From assembly GCF_030499575.1 (NCBI RefSeq), contig NZ_JASTLC010000001.1, positions 6,224,001-6,288,000 of the forward strand: a stretch of 64,000 bases of DNA, in the 5' to 3' direction. Origin of the DNA: Streptomyces sp. DG2A-72. GTDB lineage: Bacteria > Actinomycetota > Actinomycetes > Streptomycetales > Streptomycetaceae. Shown one piece after another: positions 1-9,505 of the stretch. Under the pieces are notes generated by a model. The model was not told the origin of the DNA. It ran no database searches and saw only the letters and a list, made by a program, of their open reading frames with translations. Numbering within the stretch: the first letter of the stretch is position 1; each line of letters opens with the position of its first letter. Position numbers and translations under genes: made by a program.

Positions 1-1
1 G

Positions 2-1096
2 CGGGCCCTGCGCGCCCTCGCACCGGGTGCGGAGCTGATGGCCGTGGTGAAGTCCGACGCCTACGGCCACGGCGCGGTGCCGTGCGCCCGCGCGGCCGTG
101 GAGGCGGGGGCGACCTGGCTGGGTACCGCCACCCCCGACGAGGCCCTCGCGCTGCGGGCCGCCGGTGTCCCGGGGCGGATCATGTGCTGGCTGTGGACCC
201 CCGGCGGGCCCTGGCGCGAGGCCATCGAGGCCGACCTCGATGTATCCGTCAGCGCTATGTGGGCTCTACAGGAAGTGACCTCGGCCGCCCGGCAGACGAC
301 GACCCGGACGCCCGCCCGTGTCCAGCTCAAGGCCGACACCGGGCTGGGGCGGAACGGCTGCCAGCCCGGCGGCGACTGGGCCGCGCTGGTCGGCGCAGCC
401 CTGCGCGCCGAGCGGGACGGACTCATCCGCATCACCGGGCTCTGGTCGCACTTCGCCTGCGCCGACGAGCCCGGGCATCCCTCCATCGACGCCCAGCTCA
501 CCCGCTTCCGGGAGATGGTGTCGTACGCCGAACAGCAGGGCGTGCGCCCCGAGGTGCGGCACCTCGCCAACTCGCCCGCCACCCTCACGCTGCCCGAGAG
601 CCACTTCGACCTCGTCCGCACCGGGATCGCCGTCTACGGCATCTCGCCCAGCCCTCAGATCGGCGGCCCGGCCGACTTCGGACTGCGGCCGGTGATGACG
701 CTGTCGGCGTCCCTCGCGCTGGTCAAGCATGTTCCGGGGGGTCACGGCGTCAGTTACGGGCATCGCTACACCACGTCCGGCGAGACGACCCTCGGCCTGG
801 TGCCCGTGGGCTACGCGGACGGCATCCCGCGGCACGCCTCCGGGACCGGGCCGGTCATGATCGGCGGCAAGTGGCGTACGGTCGCGGGACGGATCGCGAT
901 GGATCAGTTCGTCGTGGACCTCGGCGGAGACGAGCCCGGGGCCGGGACCGAGGCGGTCCTCTTCGGGGCAGGCGACCGCGGTGAGCCCACCGCGGAGGAC
1001 TGGGCGCAGGCCGCGGGCACCATCGCGTACGAAATCGTCACCCGCATCGGAACGCGAGTTCCCCGCGTCTATGTGAATGAGGAACAAGCGGGGTAG
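2..1096 (+). CDS. alr: Alanine racemase, 5'-truncated by window edge
   Basis: PLP-dependent racemase that interconverts L- and D-alanine in the cytoplasm, supplying D-Ala for peptidoglycan. The frame is open from base 2, so the true start lies outside the window; an internal ATG at 38 is not the start because homologous sequence continues upstream of it. The PLP-binding lysine motif VKSDAYGHG is visible near the beginning, and the C-terminal domain contains the catalytic-tyrosine region VSYGHRYTT and the GYADGIPR motif. About 364 codons are visible, nearly full length for the family. The hydrolase gene follows after about 70 bases. The alr-hydrolase-tsaE order is conserved in actinobacteria. 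Confidence 0.96.
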   Translation, partial: RALRALAPGAELMAVVKSDAYGHGAVPCARAAVEAGATWLGTATPDEALALRAAGVPGRIMCWLWTPGGPWREAIEADLDVSVSAMWALQEVTSAARQTTTRTPARVQLKADTGLGRNGCQPGGDWAALVGAALRAERDGLIRITGLWSHFACADEPGHPSIDAQLTRFREMVSYAEQQGVRPEVRHLANSPATLTLPESHFDLVRTGIAVYGISPSPQIGGPADFGLRPVMTLSASLALVKHVPGGHGVSYGHRYTTSGETTLGLVPVGYADGIPRHASGTGPVMIGGKWRTVAGRIAMDQFVVDLGGDEPGAGTEAVLFGAGDRGEPTAEDWAQAAGTIAYEIVTRIGTRVPRVYVNEEQAG

Positions 1097-1168
1097 ACGC
1101 CAGGAGGCGTGCACCACAGTCAGCGACAGCCATCCGGCGACCAGCAGTACGGCGAAGAGGAGCGATTC

Positions 1169-2413
1169 GTGAGCGAGAGCAGTGCGGAGGCCGTAGCGAA
1201 CGCCGCCTCGGTGGCCGTCGCCTCCGCCACGGGGGCGGCCGGGAACTGGCGCCGGGTGACCGGTATCGCGGGCGCCGCGATCGGCGTGGTCGCCGCGGGT
1301 GCGGCGGCCGGCGTCGCGATAGAGCGCATGACGGTCGGGCGCGGGATGCGGCAGAAGGCCCGCCTCGCCCTGGACTCGGCCGGACCGTACGGCGCCCTGC
1401 GCGGCACCCCCGGCAAGGCGTACGCCGACGACGGCACCGAGCTGTACTACGAGGTCGACGACGTCGAACCCCAGGAAGGGCTCACCCCGCGGCGCCGGCG
1501 GCTCTTCGGGCGTAAGGCCCCCGCTCCCGTCACCGTCGTCTTCAGCCACGGCTACTGCCTGAGCCAGGACTCCTGGCACTTCCAGCGCGCGGCGCTCAGG
1601 GGTGTCGTACGGACGGTGCACTGGGACCAGCGCAGCCACGGCCGGTCCGCGCGCGGGATGTCCCAGACCGAGGACGGCATTCCGGTCAACATCGACCAGC
1701 TGGGCCGCGATCTGAAGGCCGTGATCGACGCGGCCGTCCCCGAGGGGCCGATCGTGCTGGTCGGGCACTCCATGGGCGGGATGACCGTGATGGCGCTGGC
1801 CGCCCAGTTCCCGGAGCTGGTCCAGGAGCGGGTCACCGCCGTCGCGCTGATCGGTACGTCGTCGGGGAAGCTCGGCGAGGTCAACTTCGGGCTGCCGGTC
1901 GCGGGCGTCAACGCCGTACGCCGGGTGCTCCCCGGAGTGCTGAAAGCGCTGGGGCAACAGGCGGCGCTGGTCGAGCGGGGGCGGCGGGCCACCGCCGATC
2001 TGTTCGCCGGGATCATCAAGCGGTACTCGTTCGCGTCCCGGGACGTCGATCCGGCGGTCGCGCGGTTCGCCGAGCGGATGATCGAGGGCACGCCGATCGA
2101 TGTGGTCGCCGAGTTCTACCCGGCCTTCGCGGACCACGACAAGACCGAGGCGCTCGCCCACTTCATGGAGCTGCCGGTGCTGGTGCTCGCCGGGGTCAAG
2201 GACCTCGTCACGCCCAGTGAGCACAGTGAGGCCATCGCCGATCTGCTGCCGGACGCCGAGCTGGTGCTCGTCCCGGACGCCGGGCACCTGGTGATGCTGG
2301 AGCACCCGGAAGTGGTCACCGACCGTCTCGCCGACCTGCTCACCCGCGCGGGTGCCGTGCCGGCAGGCGCTACCGTAAGTGGCTATGGAAGCAGTACCGC
2401 ACAACCCGGCTGA
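1169..2413 (+). CDS. Alpha/beta hydrolase, membrane-anchored N terminus
   Basis: Serine hydrolase of the alpha/beta fold; substrate not predictable. The nucleophile elbow is GHSMGGM (Ser about residue 201), the acid lies in the GVKDLVTPSEH segment and the catalytic His in DAGHLVMLEHP. An Ala/Gly/Val-rich hydrophobic stretch at about residues 30-51 could anchor the N terminus in the membrane, with the catalytic domain on one side. GTG at 1169 is chosen because a purine-rich GAAGAGGAG precedes it; an in-frame GTG at 1109 has a poorer context. The 3' end overlaps tsaE, so the two are translationally coupled. This position next to alr and tsaE is conserved in Streptomyces, but no functional link is known to me. 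Confidence 0.9.
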   Translation: MSESSAEAVANAASVAVASATGAAGNWRRVTGIAGAAIGVVAAGAAAGVAIERMTVGRGMRQKARLALDSAGPYGALRGTPGKAYADDGTELYYEVDDVEPQEGLTPRRRRLFGRKAPAPVTVVFSHGYCLSQDSWHFQRAALRGVVRTVHWDQRSHGRSARGMSQTEDGIPVNIDQLGRDLKAVIDAAVPEGPIVLVGHSMGGMTVMALAAQFPELVQERVTAVALIGTSSGKLGEVNFGLPVAGVNAVRRVLPGVLKALGQQAALVERGRRATADLFAGIIKRYSFASRDVDPAVARFAERMIEGTPIDVVAEFYPAFADHDKTEALAHFMELPVLVLAGVKDLVTPSEHSEAIADLLPDAELVLVPDAGHLVMLEHPEVVTDRLADLLTRAGAVPAGATVSGYGSSTAQPG

Positions 2414-2900
2414 GCCGAGCGTCCAGAACCTCACCATCACCTCCCCCGACCAGATGCGGGAACTCGGCCGCCGCCTCGCCAAGCTGCTGCGCGCCGGTGA
2501 TCTCGTGATGCTCAGCGGGGAGCTCGGCGCGGGCAAGACGACGCTGACCCGGGGGCTGGGTGAGGGGCTCGGGGTCCGTGGCGCGGTCACCTCGCCGACG
2601 TTTGTGATCGCCCGGGTGCATCCGTCGCTGGGGGACGGGCCGCCGCTGGTCCACGTCGACGCGTACCGCCTCGGTGGCGGCCTCGACGAGATGGAGGACC
2701 TCGACCTCGATGTCTCGCTGCCCGAGTCGGTGATCGTCGTGGAGTGGGGCGAGGGCAAGGTCGAGGAGCTGACCGACGAACGGCTCCAGGTCGACATCCA
2801 CCGGGCCGTCGGCGACACGGCCGACGAGGTACGGCGTGTGACGCTGACCGGGCTGGGGGAGCGCTGGGCGAACGCGGACCTCAGTGTGCTGTCGGCGTGA
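2385..2900 (+). CDS. tsaE: tRNA t6A biosynthesis ATPase TsaE
   Basis: P-loop ATPase of the TsaB-TsaD-TsaE complex that, with TsaC, makes threonylcarbamoyladenosine (t6A37) in ANN-decoding tRNAs. Walker A is GELGAGKTTLTRG near residue 40, followed by TSPTFVIAR, the VHVDAYRL motif and VVEWGEG, all typical of TsaE. ATG at 2385 is preferred, with an in-frame GTG at 2379 as alternative; both lie inside the 3' end of the hydrolase gene. Length of 171 aa is normal. The partners tsaB and tsaD lie downstream, interrupted by a reverse-strand gene. Confidence 0.95.
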   Translation: MEAVPHNPAEPSVQNLTITSPDQMRELGRRLAKLLRAGDLVMLSGELGAGKTTLTRGLGEGLGVRGAVTSPTFVIARVHPSLGDGPPLVHVDAYRLGGGLDEMEDLDLDVSLPESVIVVEWGEGKVEELTDERLQVDIHRAVGDTADEVRRVTLTGLGERWANADLSVLSA

Positions 2901-3210
2901 GCACGGTGAACGTTCCGACATGACGTCGGCAAGATATTGCTTTCGGGGTCTTGCGCGTGGTCACATGGTACCCAGTCCGTAGTTAGGTCTGCCTAACTAC
3001 GTCCGCCCCGTCCCTCAGGAGGCGTCCATGTCGGCTTCGGAGCGCAGTGCGGAGAATGATCGGTGCGAGGCTCGCCCTCAGCAGCGGTACGTGGTTGCCG
3101 GGGTGTCGATGAGTGCGTTGCTGGCGTCTTGTGCAGCGGCGCGTGCGGTCTCCACGCCGCCACCTGCGCCAGTGCGGTATGACACAGAGGGCCGTAGGGC
3201 TGCGTAGTCG

Positions 3211-3290
3211 TCTGCGGGTTCGTTGTGGCTGGTCGCGCCCACGCGGCGGAGCCGCATATCGATACAGCCCCGCGCCCCTTTGGGGCGCTC
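3211..3290. repeat. Dispersed Streptomyces intergenic repeat, family 1, in the 2,901-3,303 gap
   Basis: The gap between tsaE and the next gene holds no convincing gene. It contains a copy of a repeat recurring at 23,477, 25,908 and (inverted) 48,478, with the core TGGCTGGTCGCG followed by CCCCGCGCCCC and a short G-rich complementary tail. This copy has extra bases between the two cores. Such elements are very common between Streptomyces genes. They can form a small hairpin and may work as terminators or be decayed mobile repeats. Confidence 0.6.
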
Positions 3291-3303
3291 CACTGACCTG
3301 GCT

Positions 3304-3857
3304 TCAGCGGATCACGACGATCTTCTGGCCTACCGTCGCGAACTGCCACATCGCGTTGCCGTCCGCGCGTGATTCGCGGATGCCGCCCGTTTTCACTATG
3401 GGGTCGGGTACCGGGGTCGAGCCGTCGACGGCTGCGCTGAAGCCGATGGCGACGCCGTCGACGCTGGTGAAGCGGACGACGTGTTCGATGGGGGTGCCGT
3501 CGGAGCCGGTGACCGCGTTCGAGCGGGATGTGACGAAGTAGGTGCCCGGCGGTGGGTCGACCGTGCTCGGGTTGACCTTGAAGGTGCGCTGGACCTTGTT
3601 GCCCCGGGTGACGAGCCAGACGCGGTCGTCGTCCACCGAGTACACGACGCGTTCACCCGTGCCGGAACGGGCGGGCAGTGTCTCGGGGCGCTGCCCGTCC
3701 CGTGCCGCCTTGGAGGTGGCCGCCGAGGCCGACCCGCCCGCCTGGGCCGGCCCAGATCGGCCGGTACGGTCGCCGAGGCCTGGTAGGCGAGGAAGCCGAC
3801 CGTCGCGACCGCCGCCGCGGTCAGCACGGCCACGAATCCGGCGCTGCTGCTTGGCAC
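3304..3857 (-). pseudogene. YkuD-like secreted protein, frameshifted
   Basis: The C-terminal part reads as a natural protein (VVYSVDDDRVWLV ... PPPGTYFVTSR ... KTGGIRESRADGNAMW ... GQKIVVIR) resembling an L,D-transpeptidase (YkuD) fold. The Cys/His pair of the SHGC motif is absent: GGIRE stands where HGCIR is expected, so it would be catalytically dead even if intact. The N-terminal membrane/signal segment (FVAVLTAAAVATVGFLAY) lies in a different frame. A GTG at 3857 with GAGGTGGG upstream starts the signal segment, and a -1 shift in the GC-rich stretch near 3,735-3,770 is needed to reach the C-terminal frame. Another in-frame start for the C-terminal frame is GTG 3885. This is a genuine frameshift or a one-base sequencing error. 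Confidence 0.6.
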
Positions 3858-3965
3858 GGTCGCCCACCTCTTCGTCGTACGTCACGCTTCGTTGCGACGG
3901 TAGCAGCAGGTGACCGCCGGACCTGGGCGGCCGTGCTCGAGCCCGGGGAGCCGTAGGCTGTTTGC

Positions 3966-4619
3966 GTGCTCTTGCTCGCTCTGGATACCGCCACCCCCGC
4001 CGTCACCGTCGCTCTGCACGACGGGAAGGACGTCATCGCCTCGTCGAGTCAGATCGACGCGCGCCGACACGGAGAGTTGCTGCTGCCGGCCGTCGACCGT
4101 GTGCTGACCGAGGCGGGGCTGAAGCTCGACGCCGTCACCGGGGTCGTCGTAGGGATCGGTCCGGGCCCGTACACCGGGCTGCGGGTCGGTCTGATGACCG
4201 CGGACACGTTCGGGCTGGCGCTCGGCGTCCCCGTGCACGGGCTGTGCACGCTCGACGGCCTCGCGTACGCGTCCGACATGGGGAGCCCCTTCGTCGTGGC
4301 CACCGACGCCCGGCGCAAGGAGGTCTACTGGGCGCGGTACGCCGACTCCCGTACACGCGTCACCGATCCCGCCGTCGACCGGCCCGCCGACATCGCCGAC
4401 CGGGTCGCGGGGCTGCCCGCCGTCGGCGCGGGCGCGCTGCTGTACCCGGACACCTTCCCCAGCGTGCACGAGCCCGAGCATGTGTCGGCCGCGGCGCTCG
4501 CGAGCCTCGCCGCCGAGAAGCTGGCGGCCGGCGAGGAACTGCCCGCGCCCCGGCCGCTGTACCTGCGCCGTCCCGACGCCCAGGTCCCCAAGAACTACAA
4601 GGTGGTCACCCCCAAGTGA
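3966..4619 (+). CDS. tsaB: tRNA t6A biosynthesis protein TsaB
   Basis: TsaB is the inactive ASKHA-fold partner that heterodimerises with TsaD in t6A37 synthesis. The N-terminal LALDTATPAVTVAL motif and the GIGPGPYTGLRVGL segment near residue 65 are diagnostic; the latter is also used by the family for dimer contact. The 217-aa length is normal. GTG at 3966 starts the conserved N terminus. Its stop overlaps the rimI start by four bases (GTGA), the first overlap in the tsaB-rimI-tsaD-6185 operon. Confidence 0.95.
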   Translation: MLLLALDTATPAVTVALHDGKDVIASSSQIDARRHGELLLPAVDRVLTEAGLKLDAVTGVVVGIGPGPYTGLRVGLMTADTFGLALGVPVHGLCTLDGLAYASDMGSPFVVATDARRKEVYWARYADSRTRVTDPAVDRPADIADRVAGLPAVGAGALLYPDTFPSVHEPEHVSAAALASLAAEKLAAGEELPAPRPLYLRRPDAQVPKNYKVVTPK

Positions 4620-5110
4620 CAGCCGTGCTGCGCGAGATGCGCTGGTGGGACATTGATGCCGTGCTCGAGCTGGAGAAGGACCTCTTCCCCGAGGACGCCT
4701 GGTCGCGCGGGATGTTCTGGTCCGAGCTGGCCCACGCGCGCGGTCCCGCGGCGACCAAGCGGTACGTTGTCGCCGTCGACGAGGACCGGCTCGTCGGGTA
4801 CGCGGGCCTCGCCGCGTCCGGAGACCTCGCCGACATCCAGACCATCGCCGTCACCCGCGACCACTGGGGTACCGGCCTCGGCGGGCGGCTGCTGACCGAG
4901 CTGCTGCGGGCGGCCACCGCCTTCGAGTGCGCCGAAGTGATGCTGGAGTGCCGGATCGACAACGTCCGCGCCCAGAAGCTGTACGAGCGCTACGGCTTCG
5001 AGGCCATCGGCTTCCGGCGCGGCTACTACCAGCCGGGGAACGTGGACGCCCTCGTGATGCGACTGACCGACCCATCAACCTCCGTACAAGGAACCGAGAT
5101 CAATGGCTGA
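4616..5110 (+). CDS. rimI: Ribosomal protein S18 N-alpha-acetyltransferase RimI
   Basis: GNAT-family acetyltransferase of 164 aa that acetylates the N terminus of ribosomal protein S18 and possibly other proteins. The acetyl-CoA pyrophosphate loop is [13 protein letters not shown], and the C-terminal [16 protein letters not shown] segment is typical of RimI. GTG at 4616 overlaps the tsaB stop and is the only start fitting the family N terminus ([11 protein letters not shown]). The 3' end overlaps tsaD by 8 bases. The tsaB-rimI-tsaD order is widespread in bacteria. Confidence 0.94.
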   Translation: MTAVLREMRWWDIDAVLELEKDLFPEDAWSRGMFWSELAHARGPAATKRYVVAVDEDRLVGYAGLAASGDLADIQTIAVTRDHWGTGLGGRLLTELLRAATAFECAEVMLECRIDNVRAQKLYERYGFEAIGFRRGYYQPGNVDALVMRLTDPSTSVQGTEING

Positions 5111-6188
5111 CGAACCTCTGGTCCTGGGGATCGAGACCTCCTGCGACGAGACCGGCGTCGGCATCGTCCGCGGCACGACCCTGCTGGCGGACGCCGTCGC
5201 GTCCAGCGTCGACGAGCACGCCCGCTTCGGCGGCGTGGTGCCGGAGGTCGCCTCCCGGGCGCATCTGGAGGCGATGGTCCCGACGATCGACCGCGCGCTG
5301 AAGGAAGCCGGGGTGAGCGCCAGGGACCTGGACGGCATCGCCGTCACCGCCGGTCCCGGACTCGCGGGCGCCCTGCTGGTCGGCGTCTCGGCGGCGAAGG
5401 CGTACGCCTACGCGCTGGGCAAGCCGCTGTACGGCGTGAACCACCTGGCCTCGCACATCTGCGTGGACCAGCTGGAGCACGGCGCGCTGCCCGAGCCGAC
5501 GATGGCGCTGCTGGTGTCCGGCGGGCACTCGTCCCTGCTGCTGTCGTCCGACATCACCTCCGACGTACGGCCGCTGGGCGCGACCATCGACGACGCGGCC
5601 GGCGAGGCCTTCGACAAGATCGCGCGGGTGCTGAACCTCGGCTTCCCGGGCGGTCCCGTCATCGACCGGTACGCGAAGGAGGGCGACCCTCAGGCCATTG
5701 CCTTCCCGCGCGGTCTGACCGGGCCCCGCGATCCGGCGTACGACTTCTCCTTCTCCGGTCTGAAGACGGCCGTGGCCCGCTGGATCGAGGCCAAGCGGGC
5801 GGCGGGGGAGGAGGTGCCGGTGCGCGATGTGGCGGCGTCCTTCCAGGAGGCGGTCGTGGACGTGCTGACCCGCAAGGCCGTACGGGCCTGCAAGGACGAG
5901 GGCGTCGAGCATCTGATGATCGGGGGTGGCGTGGCGGCCAACTCCCGTCTGCGGCATCTCGCCCAGCATCGGTGCGAGGCGGCCGGGATCGAACTGCGGG
6001 TGCCGCGGCCGAAGTTGTGCACCGACAACGGCGCGATGGTCGCGGCGCTCGGTGCGGAGCTGGTGGCGCGGGGGCGGGCGGTGTCCAGCTGGGACCTGTC
6101 GGCGGACTCCTCGCTGCCGGTGACCGACCCGCATGTGCCGGGGCACGACCACGTCCACGAGGTCAGCAAGGACAACCTGTACTCATGA
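5103..6188 (+). CDS. tsaD: tRNA N6-adenosine threonylcarbamoyltransferase TsaD
   Basis: Catalytic subunit that transfers the threonylcarbamoyl group from TC-AMP to A37 of tRNA. The N-terminal [14 protein letters not shown], the metal-binding HxxxH in GVNHLASHI, the SGGHSSLLL loop and the C-terminal [11 protein letters not shown] and CTDNGAMVA motifs are all present. The protein is 361 aa including a short His-rich tail, normal for actinobacteria. The ATG at 5103 follows an AAGGAACC-type ribosome site inside rimI. Its stop overlaps the next ATG (ATGA at 6185). Confidence 0.97.
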   Translation: MADEPLVLGIETSCDETGVGIVRGTTLLADAVASSVDEHARFGGVVPEVASRAHLEAMVPTIDRALKEAGVSARDLDGIAVTAGPGLAGALLVGVSAAKAYAYALGKPLYGVNHLASHICVDQLEHGALPEPTMALLVSGGHSSLLLSSDITSDVRPLGATIDDAAGEAFDKIARVLNLGFPGGPVIDRYAKEGDPQAIAFPRGLTGPRDPAYDFSFSGLKTAVARWIEAKRAAGEEVPVRDVAASFQEAVVDVLTRKAVRACKDEGVEHLMIGGGVAANSRLRHLAQHRCEAAGIELRVPRPKLCTDNGAMVAALGAELVARGRAVSSWDLSADSSLPVTDPHVPGHDHVHEVSKDNLYS

Positions 6189-6448
6189 CCGTGGCGTTGA
6201 TGTGGGAGGCGCGGGCGGCCGAAGGGCGGGGCGCGGAGCTGCTGGCCTGGGTGCGCGGGCAGCGGCTTCCCGAGGAGCCGCTGCGCCGGGAGACCTTCCG
6301 GGCGCCGCAGGACCGGGTGCTGGTCATCACGTGGTGGGACGCGGCGTACGACGCCGAGCTGCCCGAACTGCCGGAGCCGGACGGGGAGTTGGTCAATCGG
6401 GTGGTGCATCGGTGGCGGTTCGAGTCCGTCGACGCCTGGACAGGGTGA
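6185..6448 (+). CDS. Small hypothetical protein coupled to tsaD
   Basis: An 87-aa protein starting with ATG inside the tsaD stop (ATGA overlap), so it is very probably translated from the tsa operon. It contains [12 protein letters not shown] and a C-terminal [10 protein letters not shown] segment, and has the size and alpha+beta look of the small antibiotic-biosynthesis-monooxygenase-like (dimeric ferredoxin-like) proteins. That is only an impression, as I recognise no definite family. It overlaps the convergent lipoprotein gene by 56 bases at its 3' end. Confidence 0.75.
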   Translation: MTVALMWEARAAEGRGAELLAWVRGQRLPEEPLRRETFRAPQDRVLVITWWDAAYDAELPELPEPDGELVNRVVHRWRFESVDAWTG

Positions 6449-7130
6449 GCCAGAGACCGAGCACCAGGACGGTGACGACTCCGCCTATGAACCACAGCCG
6501 CCAGTTGGGCGGGCTGTGTCCGAAAACGGTGACGATCTCTCCCTCGCCCGGTACCGAGGTGATGTCGCGGAGCGTGAGGATCACATCGTCCGAGCCGAGC
6601 AGGTCGTTGTTCTCCCGGAAGTCCTCCAGGCCACCGGTGTAGGTCTCGCCGTTGGCGTCGATCAGGGCGGCGGACTTCGACTTGTCCGGTGGCTGTGCCA
6701 CGTAGAGGGTGATGAGTTCGAGGGCCCCGTCCTCGTGCTGGACCAGGACGGAGCGCCTGAAGAGTTCGCCCTCGGAACCGGTGAAGTCCCGCGCCGCCGC
6801 GCTCACGGACGAGTTCGGCGGGCAGCCGGTGTTGGATTCGTAGTCGGTGTCGGTCTCGGCGGCGTCGGTGTCGCAAGGGGTCGCCCCAAGGAGTACCGCC
6901 TGTAGCTGTTCGGGGGTGTAGTGGGCGGCGAAGTTGGAGATTCGGTCCTCGCCGGAGCCACCGTCACTGGGAAACCTGTCGTTCTTGACGTCGGTCGACC
7001 TCGTGTACTCCCTGAACAGTTTTCCGGGCGGCGTCTCCGGTTCCGGGGATCCGCAGGACGCCAGCAGCAGGACGAGCAGCGCGGCGATGGCCGCGACTGC
7101 TCCGGGGCGCAGACGCGTCACAGATGTCAT
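6393..7130 (-). CDS. Putative lipoprotein with C-terminal membrane helix
   Basis: A 245-aa exported protein of unknown function. The N terminus has a basic start, a Leu/Ala-rich core and a lipobox ending LLASCGS (Cys about residue 26). A second hydrophobic helix ([18 protein letters not shown]) near the C terminus is followed by an Arg-rich cytoplasmic tail, so the middle domain of about 180 residues faces outside and is held at both ends. The middle domain has no family I can name. It is convergent with and overlaps the small gene behind tsaD. Confidence 0.82.
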   Translation of the reverse strand: MTSVTRLRPGAVAAIAALLVLLLASCGSPEPETPPGKLFREYTRSTDVKNDRFPSDGGSGEDRISNFAAHYTPEQLQAVLLGATPCDTDAAETDTDYESNTGCPPNSSVSAAARDFTGSEGELFRRSVLVQHEDGALELITLYVAQPPDKSKSAALIDANGETYTGGLEDFRENNDLLGSDDVILTLRDITSVPGEGEIVTVFGHSPPNWRLWFIGGVVTVLVLGLWLTLSRRRRTRTATDAPPD

Positions 7131-7169
7131 CCGCCCTGTGTAGCGGGGTGGGGGTGGGACGGGTCCCGC

Positions 7170-9476
7170 TCACCCCGGCGCCGATACCTCCGTCTCGCAC
7201 CGCAGCCGCCGGTCCGGCCCCAACTCCCGTACGTGCCCCGTGAGTTCCACCCGCGCCGTATGCCGTACGTCCGCGCTGGACGCCGCCAGCCGCAGCTCCA
7301 GTACGCCCGGTTCGACCACCCGCCGTCCCGAGCGATCGGTGAAGGAGGACAGGTCGGTGTGGAAGCGGAAGGTCACCCGGTTCGCCTCGCCCGGCTCCAG
7401 CTCCACCCGCCGGTAGCCGATCAGCCGGACGTCCGGGCGGGTCACCGACGCCACCGGGTCGTGGAGGTAGAGCTGGACGACCTCCGCGCCCGCGCGGTCG
7501 CCGGTGTTGCGGACGGTGAGCGAGATGTCGTACGAACCGTCCGTGTCGATGGACGGGTGCGTGCCCTCGAAGGACTCCCAGGCGAACGTGGTGTACGAGC
7601 GGCCGTGTCCGAAGGCGTACAGCGGCGTCGGATCCAGGTTGCTGACCTCGCCCGCCAGGCCCAGCGGGGGCTGGAGGTAGGTCCAGGGCTGTCCGCCGGG
7701 CACGTGCGGGACGCTCACCGGGAGGCGGCCGGAGGGGTTGACGCGGCCCGACAGCACTCCCGCCACCGCCGGTCCGCCCTCCTCCCCGGGGAAGAACGCC
7801 TGGACGACCGCCCCGAGCCGCCCGTGCCAGCGGCCGAGCGCGTACGGCCGTCCCGTCAGGAGTACCAGCACGACCGGTACGCCCGTCGCGATCAGGTTGT
7901 CCAGCAACTCGCCCTGTACGCCCGGCAGTCGCAGGTCCGTCACATCGCAGCCCTCGCCCGACGTGCCCCGCCCGAACAGGCCCGCCCGGTCGCCCAGCAC
8001 CGCCACGCACACATCCGCCTCGGACGCCCGCGCCACCGCCTCCTCGAAGCCCGAGGTGTCCGGGTCCGAGGTGTCGCAGCCCTCGGCGAACGTCACCTTG
8101 GCGTCGGGGAGTTCGTCGCGCAGGGCCTGGAGGACGGGCGGGATCTCGATGCCCATGGGGACTTCCGGGTGGTGGGTGAGGACGTGGGACGGGAAGGAGT
8201 AGCAGCCGAGCATGGCGAGGGCGTCCGCCGCGCGCGGGCCCACGACCGCGATCCGGGCGTCCGGGGCCAGCGGCAGCACGCCGTCCGGGTTGTCCAGCAG
8301 GACCACGGACTCCTCGGCCAGACGGCGGGCGAGGGCGCGGTTGGCCGTCGAGTCGAGGTCGATCGGGCCCTTCGGCTCCGGGTCCCAGTCGGCGTCCAGG
8401 AGGCCGAGTTCGCACTTCTGGAGCAGGACCCGGCGGGCGGCCCGTTCCACCAGTTCCTCCGGGACGCGGCCCTCCCGTACCGCCTCCAGCAGCGGGCGGC
8501 CGTAGCACTTCACCGTCGGCAGTTCCACGTCGATGCCCGCGGCGAGCGCCGCGTGCGCCGCCTCGGCGGGGGAACCGGCCACGCGGTGCAGGGTCTGCAG
8601 GAAGCCGATGCCGAAGTAGTCGGCGACGACCGTGCCCGTGAACCCCCAGTCCCGGCGCAGGAGTTCGGTCAGCAGGGCCGGGTCCGCGGAGGCCGGGACG
8701 CCGTCCGTCTCGTTGTAGGCCGCCATCACCGAGCGGGCCCCGCCCTCGCGCAGCGCCAGCTCGAAGGGCGGGAGGATCACGTCCGCGAGCTCCCGGACGC
8801 CCGCCCGCACGGGGGCCTGGTTCCGGGCGCCCGCGGAGGACGCGTATCCGGCGAAGTGCTTGAGCGTGGCGATGATCCCGGCCGACTCCAGGCCCCGTAC
8901 ATAGGCGGCGCCGACCGTGCCGACCAGGTACGGGTCCTCGCCGATCGTCTCCTCGACCCGGCCCCAGCGCGGATCCCGTACGACGTCCAGGACGGGCGCG
9001 AGGCCCTGGTGGACGCCGGCCGCGCGCAGGTCGCGGCCGATGTGCCGGGCCATCTCCTCGACCAGCGGCGGGTCGAAGGTGGCGCCCCAGGCGAGGGGGA
9101 CCGGGTAGGCGGTGGCGCCCCAGGCCGTGAAGCCGGCGAGGCACTCCTCGTGGGCCACGGCAGGGATGCCGAAGCGGCCCGAGTCGGCGATACGGCGCTG
9201 GGCGCGGGCCAGTGCCTGTGCGCCCAGCGCCGGGTCCACGGGGGCGGTGCCGTAGGAGCGGGTGAGCTGGCCCAGGCCGTGGGTGATCAGCTCGTCCCAG
9301 GTGTAGTCGACGGTCATGTCGTGCTGGTGCGGGGCGACTCCGTCGCCGTCCGTGGCGGCGCCCACCCACACGCCGTACAGCTGGGCGGTCTTCTCCTCCA
9401 GGGTCATCCGGGCGAGGAGATCGTCGACGCGGGCGGCGGCGGGCAGGGCGGGGTCACGCCAGGGGGCGGTGGTCAT
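7170..9476 (-). CDS. Glycoside hydrolase family 3 beta-glucosidase/xylosidase-type enzyme
   Basis: GH3 exo-glycosidase of about 768 aa with no signal peptide, so probably cytoplasmic and acting on imported oligosaccharides. It has the N-terminal TIM-barrel domain (the GLAPVLDVVRDPRWGR and KHFAGYA motifs), the nucleophile Asp in VVADYFGI, the second alpha/beta sandwich domain, and a C-terminal fibronectin-III-like domain. ATG 9476 is chosen because AGGAG lies just upstream; an upstream in-frame ATG at 9524 lacks this and would run into the operator region. Divergent from a LacI-family gene, which would be its expected regulator. Exact sugar specificity (glucoside versus xyloside) cannot be told by eye. 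Confidence 0.9.
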   Translation of the reverse strand: MTTAPWRDPALPAAARVDDLLARMTLEEKTAQLYGVWVGAATDGDGVAPHQHDMTVDYTWDELITHGLGQLTRSYGTAPVDPALGAQALARAQRRIADSGRFGIPAVAHEECLAGFTAWGATAYPVPLAWGATFDPPLVEEMARHIGRDLRAAGVHQGLAPVLDVVRDPRWGRVEETIGEDPYLVGTVGAAYVRGLESAGIIATLKHFAGYASSAGARNQAPVRAGVRELADVILPPFELALREGGARSVMAAYNETDGVPASADPALLTELLRRDWGFTGTVVADYFGIGFLQTLHRVAGSPAEAAHAALAAGIDVELPTVKCYGRPLLEAVREGRVPEELVERAARRVLLQKCELGLLDADWDPEPKGPIDLDSTANRALARRLAEESVVLLDNPDGVLPLAPDARIAVVGPRAADALAMLGCYSFPSHVLTHHPEVPMGIEIPPVLQALRDELPDAKVTFAEGCDTSDPDTSGFEEAVARASEADVCVAVLGDRAGLFGRGTSGEGCDVTDLRLPGVQGELLDNLIATGVPVVLVLLTGRPYALGRWHGRLGAVVQAFFPGEEGGPAVAGVLSGRVNPSGRLPVSVPHVPGGQPWTYLQPPLGLAGEVSNLDPTPLYAFGHGRSYTTFAWESFEGTHPSIDTDGSYDISLTVRNTGDRAGAEVVQLYLHDPVASVTRPDVRLIGYRRVELEPGEANRVTFRFHTDLSSFTDRSGRRVVEPGVLELRLAASSADVRHTARVELTGHVRELGPDRRLRCETEVSAPG

Positions 9477-9505
9477 GAAACTCCTGTCGGTGTTCCAGTC
9501 GCTGG

